From Streptomyces sp. NBC_01210 (GTDB lineage: Bacteria; Actinomycetota; Actinomycetes; Streptomycetales; Streptomycetaceae), in assembly GCF_036010325.1 (NCBI RefSeq), contig NZ_CP108549.1, positions 2,480,001 to 2,544,000 on the forward strand: 64,000 nucleotides of DNA. The letters are read 5' to 3'. Below, piece by piece: positions 45,222 to 54,443 of the stretch. The translations under genes were made by a program, and so were the position numbers. The notes beneath the pieces were generated by a model that saw only the letters and a program-made list of their open reading frames with translations, searched no databases and had not been told where the DNA came from. Position 1 is the first letter of the stretch. Each line of letters begins with the position of its first letter.

Positions 45222-46457
45222 CTAGTCGGCCGCCGCCTTCAGAGGGACGGACGGGTCGGCGGCGCGCGCCGGATCCAGCCGGATTCCGGACAGGATGAGC
45301 TTGCGTCCTTGCGCCAGATCACGGGCTCTGCCGACGGCGAGAAGCGCGACCAGAGCGCCGTCCCGCAGCCAGAGCACCGACCAGGTCGCGCCTGCCGGAT
45401 CGCCGCGCCACACCATCGTGTCGGCGGCCTCATGATGGCCCGCGTACTGCACAAAGCGCCCGAACTGCTCGGACCAGAAGTACGGCACCGGGTCATAGAC
45501 CTCCGGTGGCTCCTGTCCCGGCGCGCCGCCGATGACATTGGCGGCGACCGTACGCGGCCCCTGCAGAGCGTTGTCCCAGTGGTGCACGAGCAGCCGCTCG
45601 CCGTAACGGCCGGACGGGAAGGAGGCGCAGTCCCCGACGGCGTACACATCGGGCAGCGAGGTGCGCAGATACGCGTCCGCGGTGATTGCGCCGTCCGGGC
45701 CGAGCGCGATGCCGGAGCCGGCGAGCCAGGCGGTGGCGGGCCGGGCGCCGATGCCGACGACCACGGCGCCCGCCGGAAGCTGCCGGCCGTCGGCCAGGAT
45801 CACCGCGCCGGGCTCGATGTCCGCCACGCGCGCGTGGGTGAGCAGTTCGACGCCGTACTCCGCGTACCAATCGGCCATCGGGCCGGCGACCTCGGCGGGC
45901 AGGGCTCCGGCCAGCGGGCGCCCGGCGGCCTCGACGACAGTGACCGTGCAGCCCGCCTCACGGGCGGCCGTCGCGAACTCCGCGCCGATCCAGCCCGCGC
46001 CGACGACCACTATGTCGTGCTGCTCCGTGAGAACGGGGCGCAGCCGCGCGGCGTCGTCGAGGGTACGCAGCAGATGGACGCCGGGTACGCCCACGGCGCC
46101 GGGCAGGGTGATCGGTTCCGCACCGCTGGCGATGACCAGGACGTCGTACGGGACCGGACCTGCCGCGGTGTCCAGCTCATGGGCCCCGGCGCGCACTCCG
46201 GTCACCTCGCAGCCCAGCCGCAGCTCGATGCCGAGTGCCTCGAAGTCGACGTCGAAGGCCGAGCCCTCCGCCTTGCCGAGCAGGATCGCCTTGGAGAGCG
46301 GAGGTCTGTCGTACGGCTGATGGGGCTCGGCGCCGATCAGGGTGACCGGGCCGGTGAAACCCTGCTCGCGCAGTGCCACCGCGGTCTGCACTCCGGCCAT
46401 TCCCGCGCCGACGACGACCACGCGCCGCTGCGTCTGTGCTGTCTGCTGCTCGCTCAC
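45222..46457 (-). CDS. Ferredoxin reductase-like FAD/NAD-dependent oxidoreductase
   Basis: A 411-residue flavoprotein of the BphA4/rubredoxin-reductase-like type. FAD loop RRVVVVGAGMAGVQTAVALR, the YDRPPLSKAIL motif, NAD loop DIVVVGAGWIGAEFATAARE, and the FAD-closing VYAVGDCASFPS. A C-terminal reductase dimerisation domain follows (VPYFWSEQFGRFVQYAGHHE). It should pass electrons from NAD(P)H to a ferredoxin, but no ferredoxin or oxygenase gene is adjacent. Start GTG 46457. Partner unknown. Confidence 0.9.
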   Translation of the reverse strand: MSEQQTAQTQRRVVVVGAGMAGVQTAVALREQGFTGPVTLIGAEPHQPYDRPPLSKAILLGKAEGSAFDVDFEALGIELRLGCEVTGVRAGAHELDTAAGPVPYDVLVIASGAEPITLPGAVGVPGVHLLRTLDDAARLRPVLTEQHDIVVVGAGWIGAEFATAAREAGCTVTVVEAAGRPLAGALPAEVAGPMADWYAEYGVELLTHARVADIEPGAVILADGRQLPAGAVVVGIGARPATAWLAGSGIALGPDGAITADAYLRTSLPDVYAVGDCASFPSGRYGERLLVHHWDNALQGPRTVAANVIGGAPGQEPPEVYDPVPYFWSEQFGRFVQYAGHHEAADTMVWRGDPAGATWSVLWLRDGALVALLAVGRARDLAQGRKLILSGIRLDPARAADPSVPLKAAAD

Positions 46458-46485
46458 CCGACAACCTTACGCATCTGACAGACCG

Positions 46486-46827
46486 TCAGGAAGGCAGCTG
46501 TTCGACGACGCTCGTCCCGCTGCCCTCCTGGGACTCCCATTCCCAGCTCTCCTCCAGCCGCAGCCGCCCGTCCTCGAGCTCCACGACGGTGGAGAGACAG
46601 TGCCCCGAGGACGTTCCGCCGTCCGCCTTCAGCTGCACATAACGGAAGTCGAGCCGGTCGCCCTCCCTGGTGCCCACAAGGTGGCCGCGGAGCACGTCGC
46701 CGCCCTCGTACTCGGCCCAGATCCGGCCTTCCTGCTCGTGGTACGTGAACCGGGTCCGGGTCCCCACCTGGCCCGGAGCCTGGTCTGCGACCGGGGAGAG
46801 CACGAGTCCGTCGAGCGACCTTGCCAC
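46486..46827 (-). CDS. Small conserved protein, beta-rich (unknown function)
   Basis: A 113-residue protein, start GTG 46827. Pattern: TRFTYHEQEGRIWAEYEGGD, RGHLVGTREGDRLDFRYVQL, GHCLSTVVELEDGRLRLEES and WEWESQEGSGTSVVEQ. It belongs to a widespread family of ~110-residue lipocalin-like proteins sometimes labelled N-acetylglutamate synthase, a label with no support in the sequence. Divergent from the thiamine operon; its start lies 14 bp from that promoter. Confidence 0.75.
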   Translation of the reverse strand: MARSLDGLVLSPVADQAPGQVGTRTRFTYHEQEGRIWAEYEGGDVLRGHLVGTREGDRLDFRYVQLKADGGTSSGHCLSTVVELEDGRLRLEESWEWESQEGSGTSVVEQLPS

Positions 46828-46840
46828 AGTGGCTGCTCCC

Positions 46841-46870
46841 TTACTGCGAGTTGGGGCCTGGGGTTAGGGT
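46841..46870 (+). promoter_or_regulatory. Promoter of the thiOSG operon
   Basis: TTACTG (46841-46846) and TAGGGT (46865-46870) with an 18-bp spacer, placing the transcript start just before the TPP riboswitch. Confidence 0.55.
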
Positions 46871-46884
46871 GGCCACCGTAAGGC

Positions 46885-46976
46885 ACTCGCGGGAGCCCGG
46901 ACGCACCGGGCTGAGAGGGAGGCTGGACGGCCTCCGACCGTACGAACCTGATCCGGGTCATGCCGGCGAAGGGAGG
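46885..46976 (+). promoter_or_regulatory. TPP riboswitch (THI element)
   Basis: Contains the conserved CTGAGAGGGA (46911-46920) and the downstream block GAACCTGATCCGGGTCATGC (46944-46963), followed by CGGCGAAGGGAGG, all core parts of the thiamine pyrophosphate aptamer. The purine-rich GAAGGGAGGGG at the 3' end doubles as the Shine-Dalgarno of thiO (ATG 46989), so ligand binding probably controls translation; no terminator hairpin with a U run lies between. Confidence 0.97.
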
Positions 46977-46988
46977 GGCTGGACGCCC

Positions 46989-48161
46989 ATGTCGCGTACC
47001 TCAGACGTCCTCGTTGTCGGGGGCGGAATCATCGGCCTGGTCACGGCCTGGCGTGCGGCGCAGCGAGGGCTGCGGGTCGCCGTCGCCGATCCGGAGCCCG
47101 GCGGCGGCGCTGCGCAGGTCGCGGCGGGCATGCTCGCCGCCGTCACCGAACTGCACTACGGCGAGCAGACGCTGCTCGGCCTCAATCTGGAGTCTGCGCG
47201 GCGCTATCCCGCCTTCGTCGCCGAGCTGGAGGAGGCGAGCGGACAGTCCGTCGGCTATCGCGCCTGTGGCACGCTCGCGGTCGCGCTCGACGCCGACGAC
47301 CGCGCGCACCTGCGTGAACTGCACGCCCTGCAGCGTCAGTCCGGTCTGGAGTCGGAGTGGCTGACGGGGCGCGAATGCCGCCGCCTGGAGCCGATGCTCG
47401 CGCCCGGCGTGCGCGGGGGCCTTCGGGTGGACGGCGACCACCAGGTCGATCCGCGGCGGCTGGCCGCGGCGCTGGTGGCGGCCTGCGAGCGGGCCGGGGT
47501 GGTCTTCCAGCGCGGCTGGGCGGAGCGGCTGTCAGTGGTACGGGACCGGGCGGCAGGAGCCGTACTGACGGACGGCAGTGAGCTCGCCGCGGACCAGGTG
47601 GTGCTGGCGTGCGGCAGTCTGAGCGGCAGGCTCGGCGGCGTACCGGAGGATGTACTGCCGCCGGTACGGCCGGTGAAGGGCCAGGTCCTGCGGCTGACCG
47701 TGCCGCGTGCGTACGCGCCGTTCCTCTCCCGGACCGTGCGGGCCGTGGTGCGCGGCAGTGACGTCTATCTGGTGCCGCGCGAGAACGGCGAGCTGGTCAT
47801 CGGGGCGACCAGCGAGGAGCTCGGCTGGGACACCACGGTGACGGCGGGCGGGGTGTACGAGCTGCTGCGCGACGCGCACGAGCTGGTGCCCGGCATCACC
47901 GAGCTGCCGCTCACCGAGACCCGCGCCGGGCTGCGCCCCGGCTCTCCCGACAATGCGCCGCTGCTGGGCCCGACCGCTCTGCCGGGCCTGCATCTGGCCA
48001 CCGGCCACCACCGCAACGGGGTGCTGCTCACACCCGTCACCGGCGATGTGATGGCCACGGTGCTGGTCACCGGCGCACTGCCGGACGAGGCCCGCGCCTT
48101 CACTCCTCGCCGCTTCTCCCCCGTACCTCAGGAGCAGCTACCTCAGGAGCAGCCCGCATGA
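46989..48161 (+). CDS. thiO: Glycine oxidase ThiO
   Basis: A 390-residue FAD-dependent glycine oxidase producing dehydroglycine for the thiazole moiety of thiamine. FAD loop SDVLVVGGGIIGLVTAWRAA, the family AAQVAAGMLAAVTELHYGE motif, VYLVPRENGELVIGATSEE, and the C-terminal LHLATGHHRNGVLLTPVTGD FAD closure. ATG 46989 lies 8 nt after the riboswitch SD. Stop overlaps thiS (ATGA). First gene of thiO-thiS-thiG. Confidence 0.95.
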   Translation: MSRTSDVLVVGGGIIGLVTAWRAAQRGLRVAVADPEPGGGAAQVAAGMLAAVTELHYGEQTLLGLNLESARRYPAFVAELEEASGQSVGYRACGTLAVALDADDRAHLRELHALQRQSGLESEWLTGRECRRLEPMLAPGVRGGLRVDGDHQVDPRRLAAALVAACERAGVVFQRGWAERLSVVRDRAAGAVLTDGSELAADQVVLACGSLSGRLGGVPEDVLPPVRPVKGQVLRLTVPRAYAPFLSRTVRAVVRGSDVYLVPRENGELVIGATSEELGWDTTVTAGGVYELLRDAHELVPGITELPLTETRAGLRPGSPDNAPLLGPTALPGLHLATGHHRNGVLLTPVTGDVMATVLVTGALPDEARAFTPRRFSPVPQEQLPQEQPA

Positions 48162-48382
48162 ACGTCCCCGTGTCCGTCACCATCACCGTCTCCGTCAACG
48201 GCGAGGCGCGCGAGTTCGCCACAGGCACCACGCTGGACGCCCTGGTCACGTCCCTCACCGCCGCCCCGTCCGGAGTCGCCGCCGCAGTCAACGAGACGGT
48301 CGTCCCGCGCAGCCGATGGGCCGGCACGCGCCTCGGCGACGGCGACCGTGTCGAAGTCCTCACCGCAGTGCAGGGAGGCTGA
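48158..48382 (+). CDS. thiS: Sulfur carrier protein ThiS
   Basis: A 74-residue ubiquitin-like sulfur carrier ending in the required Gly-Gly (LTAVQGG), which is adenylated and thiocarboxylated to give sulfur to ThiG. VNGEARE and VNETVVPRSRW fit the ThiS core. Start ATG 48158 overlaps the thiO stop; ThiG follows after 6 nt. Confidence 0.95.
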   Translation: MNVPVSVTITVSVNGEAREFATGTTLDALVTSLTAAPSGVAAAVNETVVPRSRWAGTRLGDGDRVEVLTAVQGG

Positions 48383-49183
<801 letters not shown>

Positions 49184-49249
49184 CCGCTGCGCGGAGCCGT
49201 TTCCCCATCCCGCCGTCCCCGTGACCCGGGCTGCACCGGACCCCGCTCC

Positions 49250-49335
49250 TCAAACGCCGGAGTGGCTGGAATCCGGTGATTGAGGACACGCCCGAAGGGC
49301 GTACCGGGGTCCGGCGAAGCCCCGGGAAGCGGGCG
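49250..49335. repeat. Diverged interspersed repeat between thiG and the kinase gene
   Basis: CTCAAACGCCGGAGTGGCTG...CCGGTGATTGAGGACACGCC followed by GGGGTCCGGCGAAGCCCCG is a weaker copy of the family at 7437-7565 and 58198-58270. It may serve as the thiG terminator. The rest of 49184-49417 shows only the kinase promoter. Confidence 0.55.
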
Positions 49336-49404
49336 CTGTCACAGCTCGGCTGCAGTACGGCCCCGGTCTCACCCCGGGGCGTCGGGGCTGTCCGTGGTGA
49401 CTCG

Positions 49405-49417
49405 TAGACTCTCCCGC
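49405..49417 (+). promoter_or_regulatory. Candidate leaderless promoter of the PASTA kinase gene
   Basis: TAGACT (49405-49410) ends 7 nt before GTG 49418 and no Shine-Dalgarno lies between them. Confidence 0.5.
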
Positions 49418-51376
49418 GTGGATACGAGCCTCAAGGACCCCCTCGTCGGGCATGTGCTCGACGGCCGCTACCGCGTCGACGCGCGCATCGCCGTCGGCGG
49501 GATGGCCACGGTCTACCGGGCCGTCGACACCCGGCTCGACCGGGTGCTCGCGCTCAAGGTGATGCACCCCGCCCTCGCCGCCGACGCCTCTTTCGTGGAG
49601 CGCTTCATCCGCGAGGCCAAGTCCGTGGCGCACCTCGCCCACCCCAATGTGGTGGGGGTCTTCGACCAGGGCGCCGAGGGTGCGTATGTCTATCTCGCGA
49701 TGGAGTACGTCGCGGGCTGCACGCTGCGCGACGTCCTGCGCGAGCGCGGGGCGCTCCAGCCGCGGGCCGCGCTCGACATCCTGGAGCCCGTGCTGGCCGC
49801 GCTCGGTGCCGCGCACCGGGCCGGTTTCGTGCACCGGGACATGAAGCCGGAGAACGTGCTGATAGGGGACGACGGCCGGGTCAAGGTCGCCGACTTCGGT
49901 CTGGTACGGACCGTGGGCTCCGTCACCAGCACCACCGGCACGGTGCTCGGCACGGTCTCCTATCTCGCTCCCGAGCAGATCGAGTACGGCACCGCCGACA
50001 CCCGCGCCGATGTGTACGCCTGCGGGGTCGTCCTCTACGAGATGCTCACCGGCACCAAGCCGCACTCCGGCGACACCCCCGCCCAGGTCCTCTTCCAGCA
50101 TCTGAACGAGGACGTTCCGGCGCCCTCCGCCCTCGTCCCCGGGCTCGCTGTCGAGCTCGACGAGCTGGTGGCGAGCGCCACCGCCCGTAACCCCGAGGTC
50201 CGCCCGCACGACGCGGTGGCGCTGCTCGCGCAGGTCCGCGAGGCCCGTGCGCCGCTCGGTGACAAGCAGCTGGACCTGGTGCCGCCGCAGGCGCACACCG
50301 AGGCGCAGGACCAGTCCGGGGAGCAGCGCTCGGACGGGGTCCCCGCCTCCGAGGACCGTACGAGCGTGATCCCGCGTGTGATCCCCCGCGAGGAGCCGGA
50401 GGAGCCGGAGGTCAACCGCACCACCCGGCTGGCGATGCCGCCCTCGGCGCCGCCGCAGCCCCCGCAGCATTCCCGTCGGCGCGCCGTCCCCAACCGCGGC
50501 GTCCTCGCGCTGATGGTCGCGCTGTTCCTGATCCTCGGTGTGGGCGCCGGCGTCTGGTACATCAACTCCGGGCAGTTCACCCGTGTCCCCGCCCTGATCG
50601 GCAAGACCGAGAAGGACGCCAGGCAGGAGCTGAAGAACGCCGGACTGGATGTGCGGAAGGTCCGCTTCGACTTCAGCGAGACAGTCAAGCGCGGCACGGT
50701 CATCAACAGCGACCCCGCGACCAACGAGCGCATCCGTGGCAACGGCTCGGTGACGATCGTCGTCTCGCGCGGCCCGGAGATCGTCAAGGTCCCCCAGCTC
50801 AAGGGCAAGCCGCTCGCCAAGGCCGAGCGTGAGCTGAAGAAGCTCGGTCTCGCGCCGGGAGTGGTGACCAAGGAGTTCAGCGAGGAGATCGCGCAGGGCT
50901 CGGTGATCAGCACGGACCCGGAGGCCGGGGCCGGGCGCAGCCCCGATTCCGCGGTCGCCCTCACCGTCAGCAAGGGCGCTCCGATCGAGGTCCCCGGTGT
51001 GACCGGCGATTCCCTGGATGCCGCCACCAGCGAGCTCGAAGGCGCCGGGTTCAAGGTCAAGGTCGCCTCCGCGCAGATCAACTCCCCGGAGGATGCGGGC
51101 TCCGTCGCCAAGCAGTCCGCGGCCGAGGGCACTCAGCTGGCCCGCGGTGACACGATCACTCTGACGGTCTCCAAGGGCCCGCGGATGATCGACGTGCCCG
51201 ATGTGGTCGGCAAGAAGGCCGACGAGGCCACGAGCAGGCTGAAGGCGGCGGGCTTCGAGGTCAAGGTCGAGAAGAGCTTCCCGTTCTTCGGCGACACGGT
51301 CGAGAGCCAGTCCGTCGAGGGCGGCGGCCAGGCCCCCGAAGGCAGCACGATCACCATCAAGACCGGGGGGCTGTAG
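49418..51376 (+). CDS. Membrane Ser/Thr protein kinase with four PASTA domains
   Basis: A 652-residue kinase. GTG 49418 gives VDTSLKDPLVGHVLDGRYRV; the open frame further upstream runs through a repeat and is rejected. Kinase domain about residues 14-275: VGGMATVYRAVD glycine loop, Lys in LALKVMHPAL, HRDMKPENVL catalytic loop, VADFGLVR. A ~85-residue acidic/Pro linker leads to one helix (GVLALMVALFLILGVGAGVW, about 365-385) and four extracellular PASTA repeats (starting FTRVPALIGK, VKVPQLKGK, IEVPGVTGD, IDVPDVVGK). Relative of PknB/PknL; PASTA repeats probably sense muropeptides. The nearby Rv2175c-like protein is a candidate substrate. Confidence 0.95.
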   Translation: MDTSLKDPLVGHVLDGRYRVDARIAVGGMATVYRAVDTRLDRVLALKVMHPALAADASFVERFIREAKSVAHLAHPNVVGVFDQGAEGAYVYLAMEYVAGCTLRDVLRERGALQPRAALDILEPVLAALGAAHRAGFVHRDMKPENVLIGDDGRVKVADFGLVRTVGSVTSTTGTVLGTVSYLAPEQIEYGTADTRADVYACGVVLYEMLTGTKPHSGDTPAQVLFQHLNEDVPAPSALVPGLAVELDELVASATARNPEVRPHDAVALLAQVREARAPLGDKQLDLVPPQAHTEAQDQSGEQRSDGVPASEDRTSVIPRVIPREEPEEPEVNRTTRLAMPPSAPPQPPQHSRRRAVPNRGVLALMVALFLILGVGAGVWYINSGQFTRVPALIGKTEKDARQELKNAGLDVRKVRFDFSETVKRGTVINSDPATNERIRGNGSVTIVVSRGPEIVKVPQLKGKPLAKAERELKKLGLAPGVVTKEFSEEIAQGSVISTDPEAGAGRSPDSAVALTVSKGAPIEVPGVTGDSLDAATSELEGAGFKVKVASAQINSPEDAGSVAKQSAAEGTQLARGDTITLTVSKGPRMIDVPDVVGKKADEATSRLKAAGFEVKVEKSFPFFGDTVESQSVEGGGQAPEGSTITIKTGGL

Positions 51377-51381
51377 TTCTG

Positions 51382-52230
51382 ATGCGCAACCCCGTCGGCG
51401 GCCATGTCCCCGTGGCCGGCGGGCTCGCCACGATCGGTCTCGGTTACGCCCGTGAGCTGGAGGCGGAGACCGTCCAGGTCTTCGTCGCCAATCCGCGCGG
51501 CTGGGCGACACCCACCGGAAACCCGGCGCAGGACGAGCAGTTCCGCGCCGAGTGCGCGGCCGAGGGGATCTCGGCGTACGTCCATGCGCCGTATCTGATC
51601 AACTTCGGCTCGCACACCGAGGCGACCGTCGAGAAGTCCGTGGAATCCCTGCGGCACTCGCTGCGCCGGGGCCGGGAGATCGGCGCGCTGGGTGTGGTGG
51701 TGCACACCGGCTCGGCGACCGGCGGCCGCTCCCGCGAGGTGGCGCTGGCGCAGGTACGGGAGCGGATGCTGCCGCTGCTCGATGAGCTGACACACGACGA
51801 CGACCCGTTCCTGCTGCTGGAATCAACGGCAGGACAGGGTTCCTCGCTCTGCTCGAGAACCTGGGACTTCGGCCCGTACTTCGAGGCGCTGGACTCTCAT
51901 CCCAAGCTGGGCGTCTGCCTGGACACCTGCCACATCTTCGCGGCGGGACACGATCTGACCGGCCCGCACGGGATGGCGCAGACTCTGGATCTGCTGGTGG
52001 ACACCGTCGGCGAGGGGCGACTGAAGCTGATCCACGCCAATGACTCCAAGGATGTGGCCGGCGCCCACAAGGACCGCCACGAGAACATTGGCTCGGGCCA
52101 TATCGGCGAGGAGCCGTTCCGGGAGCTGATGCTGCACCCGTCGACCGAGGGCATACCGCTGATCATCGAGACGCCCGGGGGCAAGGAGGGGCACGCGGCG
52201 GATGTGGTGCGGCTGAAGAAACTGCGCTGA
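51382..52230 (+). CDS. nfo: Deoxyribonuclease IV (endonuclease IV)
   Basis: A 282-residue zinc-dependent AP endonuclease of the AP2 TIM-barrel family, cutting 5' to abasic sites. Metal ligands are in YVHAPYLINFGSH, VVVHTGSATG, LLLESTAGQGSS, VCLDTCHIFAAGHDL, LIHANDSKD, DRHENIGSGHIG and IIETPGG, all the family motifs. Begins MRNPVGGHVPVAGGLATIGL. ATG 51382 is 5 nt after the kinase stop, so it may be read through from it. Confidence 0.95.
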   Translation: MRNPVGGHVPVAGGLATIGLGYARELEAETVQVFVANPRGWATPTGNPAQDEQFRAECAAEGISAYVHAPYLINFGSHTEATVEKSVESLRHSLRRGREIGALGVVVHTGSATGGRSREVALAQVRERMLPLLDELTHDDDPFLLLESTAGQGSSLCSRTWDFGPYFEALDSHPKLGVCLDTCHIFAAGHDLTGPHGMAQTLDLLVDTVGEGRLKLIHANDSKDVAGAHKDRHENIGSGHIGEEPFRELMLHPSTEGIPLIIETPGGKEGHAADVVRLKKLR

Positions 52231-52260
52231 GAAACTCCGCTGAGAGATCTCCATCCAGGA

Positions 52261-52277
52261 ATACCCCCTAGGGGTAT
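52261..52277. promoter_or_regulatory. CsoR-type operator upstream of the DUF4396 gene
   Basis: ATACCCCCTAGGGGTAT: 7-nt arms ATACCCC and GGGGTAT around CTA. This is the form of operators bound by CsoR-family copper sensors in actinobacteria. It lies 56 nt before the ATG of a His-rich membrane protein. No csoR gene is in the window. Confidence 0.7.
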
Positions 52278-52333
52278 GTGGTTGTCGCTGTCGACAGGAA
52301 CCAGGAACCGCTATCTGGCTTTGGGGGCTTCTC

Positions 52334-52855
52334 ATGCAGCGCGACACCCACACCGGACACGCTCACCACACAGAGCACGCTCACCACGCCCATGAAGAGC
52401 ACGCCCACGGCATCGGCACGGTCAGCTGGTCCATGGCAGCTCAGGCGACTCTCCACTGCCTCACCGGCTGCGCCATCGGCGAGGTCCTGGGCATGGTGCT
52501 GGGCACCGCGTTCGGCTGGGGCAATGTGCCGACGATGATCCTGGCGATCGTGCTGGCGTTCTTCTTCGGCTACTCACTCACGCTGCGCGGCGTCCTCAAG
52601 GCCGGCGTCGGCTTCAGCACCGCGGTCCGGGTCGCACTGGCCGCCGACACCCTGTCCATCGCCGTGATGGAGCTGATCGACAACGGCGTGATCGCGCTCT
52701 GGCCGGACGCCATGGACGCACAGCTCTCGGACACGCTGTTCTGGGGCGCCCTCGCCGCCTCGCTCGTCCTCGCCTTCGTGGTCACCACACCCGTCAACAA
52801 GTGGATGATCGGCCGCGGCAAGGGCCACGCGGTGGTCCACCAGTACCACCACTGA
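52334..52855 (+). CDS. DUF4396 membrane protein with a His-rich N-terminus
   Basis: A 173-residue protein. The first ~28 residues are extremely His-rich (HTGHAHHTEHAHHAHEEHAH), a likely metal-binding arm. Four helices follow: a first with ATLHCLTGCAIGEVLGMVLG, then TMILAIVLAFFFGYSLTL, then ALAADTLSIAVMELIDNGVI and ALAASLVLAFVVTTPVNKWM, typical DUF4396. ATG 52334 has GGGGG 7 nt upstream. With a CsoR-like operator upstream, a copper-related role is inferred. Cys pair in LHCLTGC could add metal ligands. Confidence 0.85.
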   Translation: MQRDTHTGHAHHTEHAHHAHEEHAHGIGTVSWSMAAQATLHCLTGCAIGEVLGMVLGTAFGWGNVPTMILAIVLAFFFGYSLTLRGVLKAGVGFSTAVRVALAADTLSIAVMELIDNGVIALWPDAMDAQLSDTLFWGALAASLVLAFVVTTPVNKWMIGRGKGHAVVHQYHH

Positions 52856-52868
52856 CCCGCACCAGGAC

Positions 52869-53501
52869 TCAGAGCTCGGGGCCGTGCCCGGGCTCTTCCT
52901 GGTACGAGTAGCGTTGCTCGCGCCACGGATCGCCGAGATTGTGATAGCCGCGCTCCTCCCAGAAGCCACGGCGATCGGCGGTCATGTACTCCACACCCCG
53001 GACCCACTTGGGCCCTTTCCAGGCATAGAGATGCGGGACGACCAGCCGCAGCGGAAAGCCGTGCTCGGCGGTGAGCAGCTCACCGTCCTTGTGGGTCGCG
53101 AAGATCGCGCGCTCCGAGACAAAGTCGGAGAGCCGGAGATTGGCGCTGTATCCGTACTCGGCCCAGACCATGACATGGGTGGCGTTCGGCGCCGGCGGCG
53201 CGAAGTCCATGAGCGTACGGGCGGACACCCCGCCCCATTCGGACCCCAGCATGCTGAACTTTGTCACGCAGTGCAGATCGGCGACGACGGTGGAGAAGGG
53301 CAGCGCCGAGAACTCCTCGTGGTTCCAGCAGTGTTTGTCGCCGTCCGCCGTGGCGCCGAAGACCCTGAACTCCCAGCGGTCCGGCTTGAACTTGGGTACG
53401 GGGCCATAGTGAGTGACCGGCCAGCCACGCTGCAGTCGCTGCCCCGGCGGAAGCTCGGACTCCTCTGATGCGCGGTATTCCCGGCTCTCCGGCTGACCCA
53501 T
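52869..53501 (-). CDS. Sulfite-oxidase-like molybdopterin-dependent oxidoreductase
   Basis: A 210-residue protein carrying the molybdopterin domain of the sulfite oxidase/YedY family: WPVTHYGPVPKFKPDRWEFR, then the Mo-ligand Cys in VVADLHCVTKFSMLGSEWGG, then VWAEYGYSANLRLSDF, and LVVPHLYAWKGPKWVRGVEY near the end. No signal peptide or heme domain, so cytoplasmic. ATG 53501 is used, with GAAGG close upstream; the frame upstream is not family-like. Convergent on the DUF4396 gene, divergent from bfr. Confidence 0.9.
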   Translation of the reverse strand: MGQPESREYRASEESELPPGQRLQRGWPVTHYGPVPKFKPDRWEFRVFGATADGDKHCWNHEEFSALPFSTVVADLHCVTKFSMLGSEWGGVSARTLMDFAPPAPNATHVMVWAEYGYSANLRLSDFVSERAIFATHKDGELLTAEHGFPLRLVVPHLYAWKGPKWVRGVEYMTADRRGFWEERGYHNLGDPWREQRYSYQEEPGHGPEL

Positions 53502-53660
53502 GCCTTCAATGGTGACAGACCGGGAAGGGTGGTCATGACCAGGTCCGAACCGATTCGGGCAACTCACACTAAGCGTGTACTTACTGGACGCTCCTCGACC
53601 GCGGTGCGAAGATTCGCGCACCTGCCCCAGTAGTCATTACGCGCGGAAGGAGCCTCTGCG

Positions 53661-54140
53661 ATGCAGGGCGACCACGAGGTCATCGAGTTCCTCAATGAGC
53701 AGCTGACCGCCGAATTGACCGCAATCAATCAGTACTTCCTGCATGCGAAGATGCAGGAGAACTTCGGCTGGACGAAGCTCGCCAAGTACACCCGGTCAGA
53801 GTCGTTCGACGAGATGCGGCACGCGGAAGTACTGACCGACCGGATCCTCTTCCTCGACGGCCTGCCGAACTACCAGCGCCTCTTCCATGTGCGCGTCGGC
53901 CAGACGGTCACCGAGATGTTCCAGGCCGACCGGCAGGTCGAGGTGGAGGCGATCGACCGCCTCAAACGCGGCATCGAGGTCATGCGCGGCAAGGGTGACA
54001 TCACGTCGGCGAACATCTTCGAGTCGATCCTGGCGGACGAGGAGCATCACATCGACTATCTCGACACCCAGCTGGAGCTGGTCGAGAAGCTCGGTGAAGC
54101 GCTCTACATCGCCCAGCTGATCGAGCAGCCGGAGAGCTGA
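53661..54140 (+). CDS. bfr: Bacterioferritin
   Basis: A 159-residue four-helix ferritin storing iron as a 24-mer with heme. MQGDHEVIEFLNEQLTAELT then AINQYFLHAKMQENFG, SFDEMRHAEVLTDRI (ferroxidase Glu/His and heme-ligand Met), and ILADEEHHIDYLDTQLEL give all the ferroxidase ligands. ATG 53661 has GGAAGGAG 8 nt upstream. Convergent with bfd after 14 bp, so its mRNA 3' end may overlap bfd. Confidence 0.97.
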   Translation: MQGDHEVIEFLNEQLTAELTAINQYFLHAKMQENFGWTKLAKYTRSESFDEMRHAEVLTDRILFLDGLPNYQRLFHVRVGQTVTEMFQADRQVEVEAIDRLKRGIEVMRGKGDITSANIFESILADEEHHIDYLDTQLELVEKLGEALYIAQLIEQPES

Positions 54141-54154
54141 GTCGCCCCGTAGGA

Positions 54155-54394
54155 CTAGGCAGCCTCGCTGAGCTCTGGGTCCACAGCGAGTACGGCGGCG
54201 GAGTCGCCCTGTTCGAGCAGCTCTCGGCGGGGGCATGCGCCCCGGCCGAGAATCCCCTGGATCCGGCGTACGCACGATCCGCAGTCGGTGCCGGCCTTGG
54301 AGACCGACGCAATCTGGCGGGGGGTGCAGGCACCGCCTTCCGCGTGCTCCTTGACCTGCTTCTCGGTGATGCCGAAGCATGAGCAGACGTACAC
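54155..54394 (-). CDS. bfd: Bacterioferritin-associated ferredoxin Bfd ([2Fe-2S])
   Basis: A 79-residue protein with the Fer2_BFD fold: CxC in MYVCSCFGIT and CxxC in GTDCGSCVRR, the four ligands of the [2Fe-2S] cluster. It donates electrons for iron release from bacterioferritin. GTG 54394 with AGGTGA 7 nt upstream. An iron box at 54444-54462 lies upstream, so it should be induced by iron limitation. Convergent with bfr. Confidence 0.95.
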   Translation of the reverse strand: MYVCSCFGITEKQVKEHAEGGACTPRQIASVSKAGTDCGSCVRRIQGILGRGACPRRELLEQGDSAAVLAVDPELSEAA

Positions 54395-54443
54395 GGCGGT
54401 TCACCTCCCCGGTCGGGATCGCTGGCGCCTTCCCGATGATCGG

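Noticed and set aside
49280..49417. Upstream extension of the PASTA kinase
   Set aside because: It overlaps a repeat copy and the -10 element at 49405; family-like sequence begins at GTG 49418.
49250..51511. 753-codon minus-strand open frame opposite the kinase
   Set aside because: Composition is that of an antisense shadow; the plus-strand kinase with all motifs explains the region.
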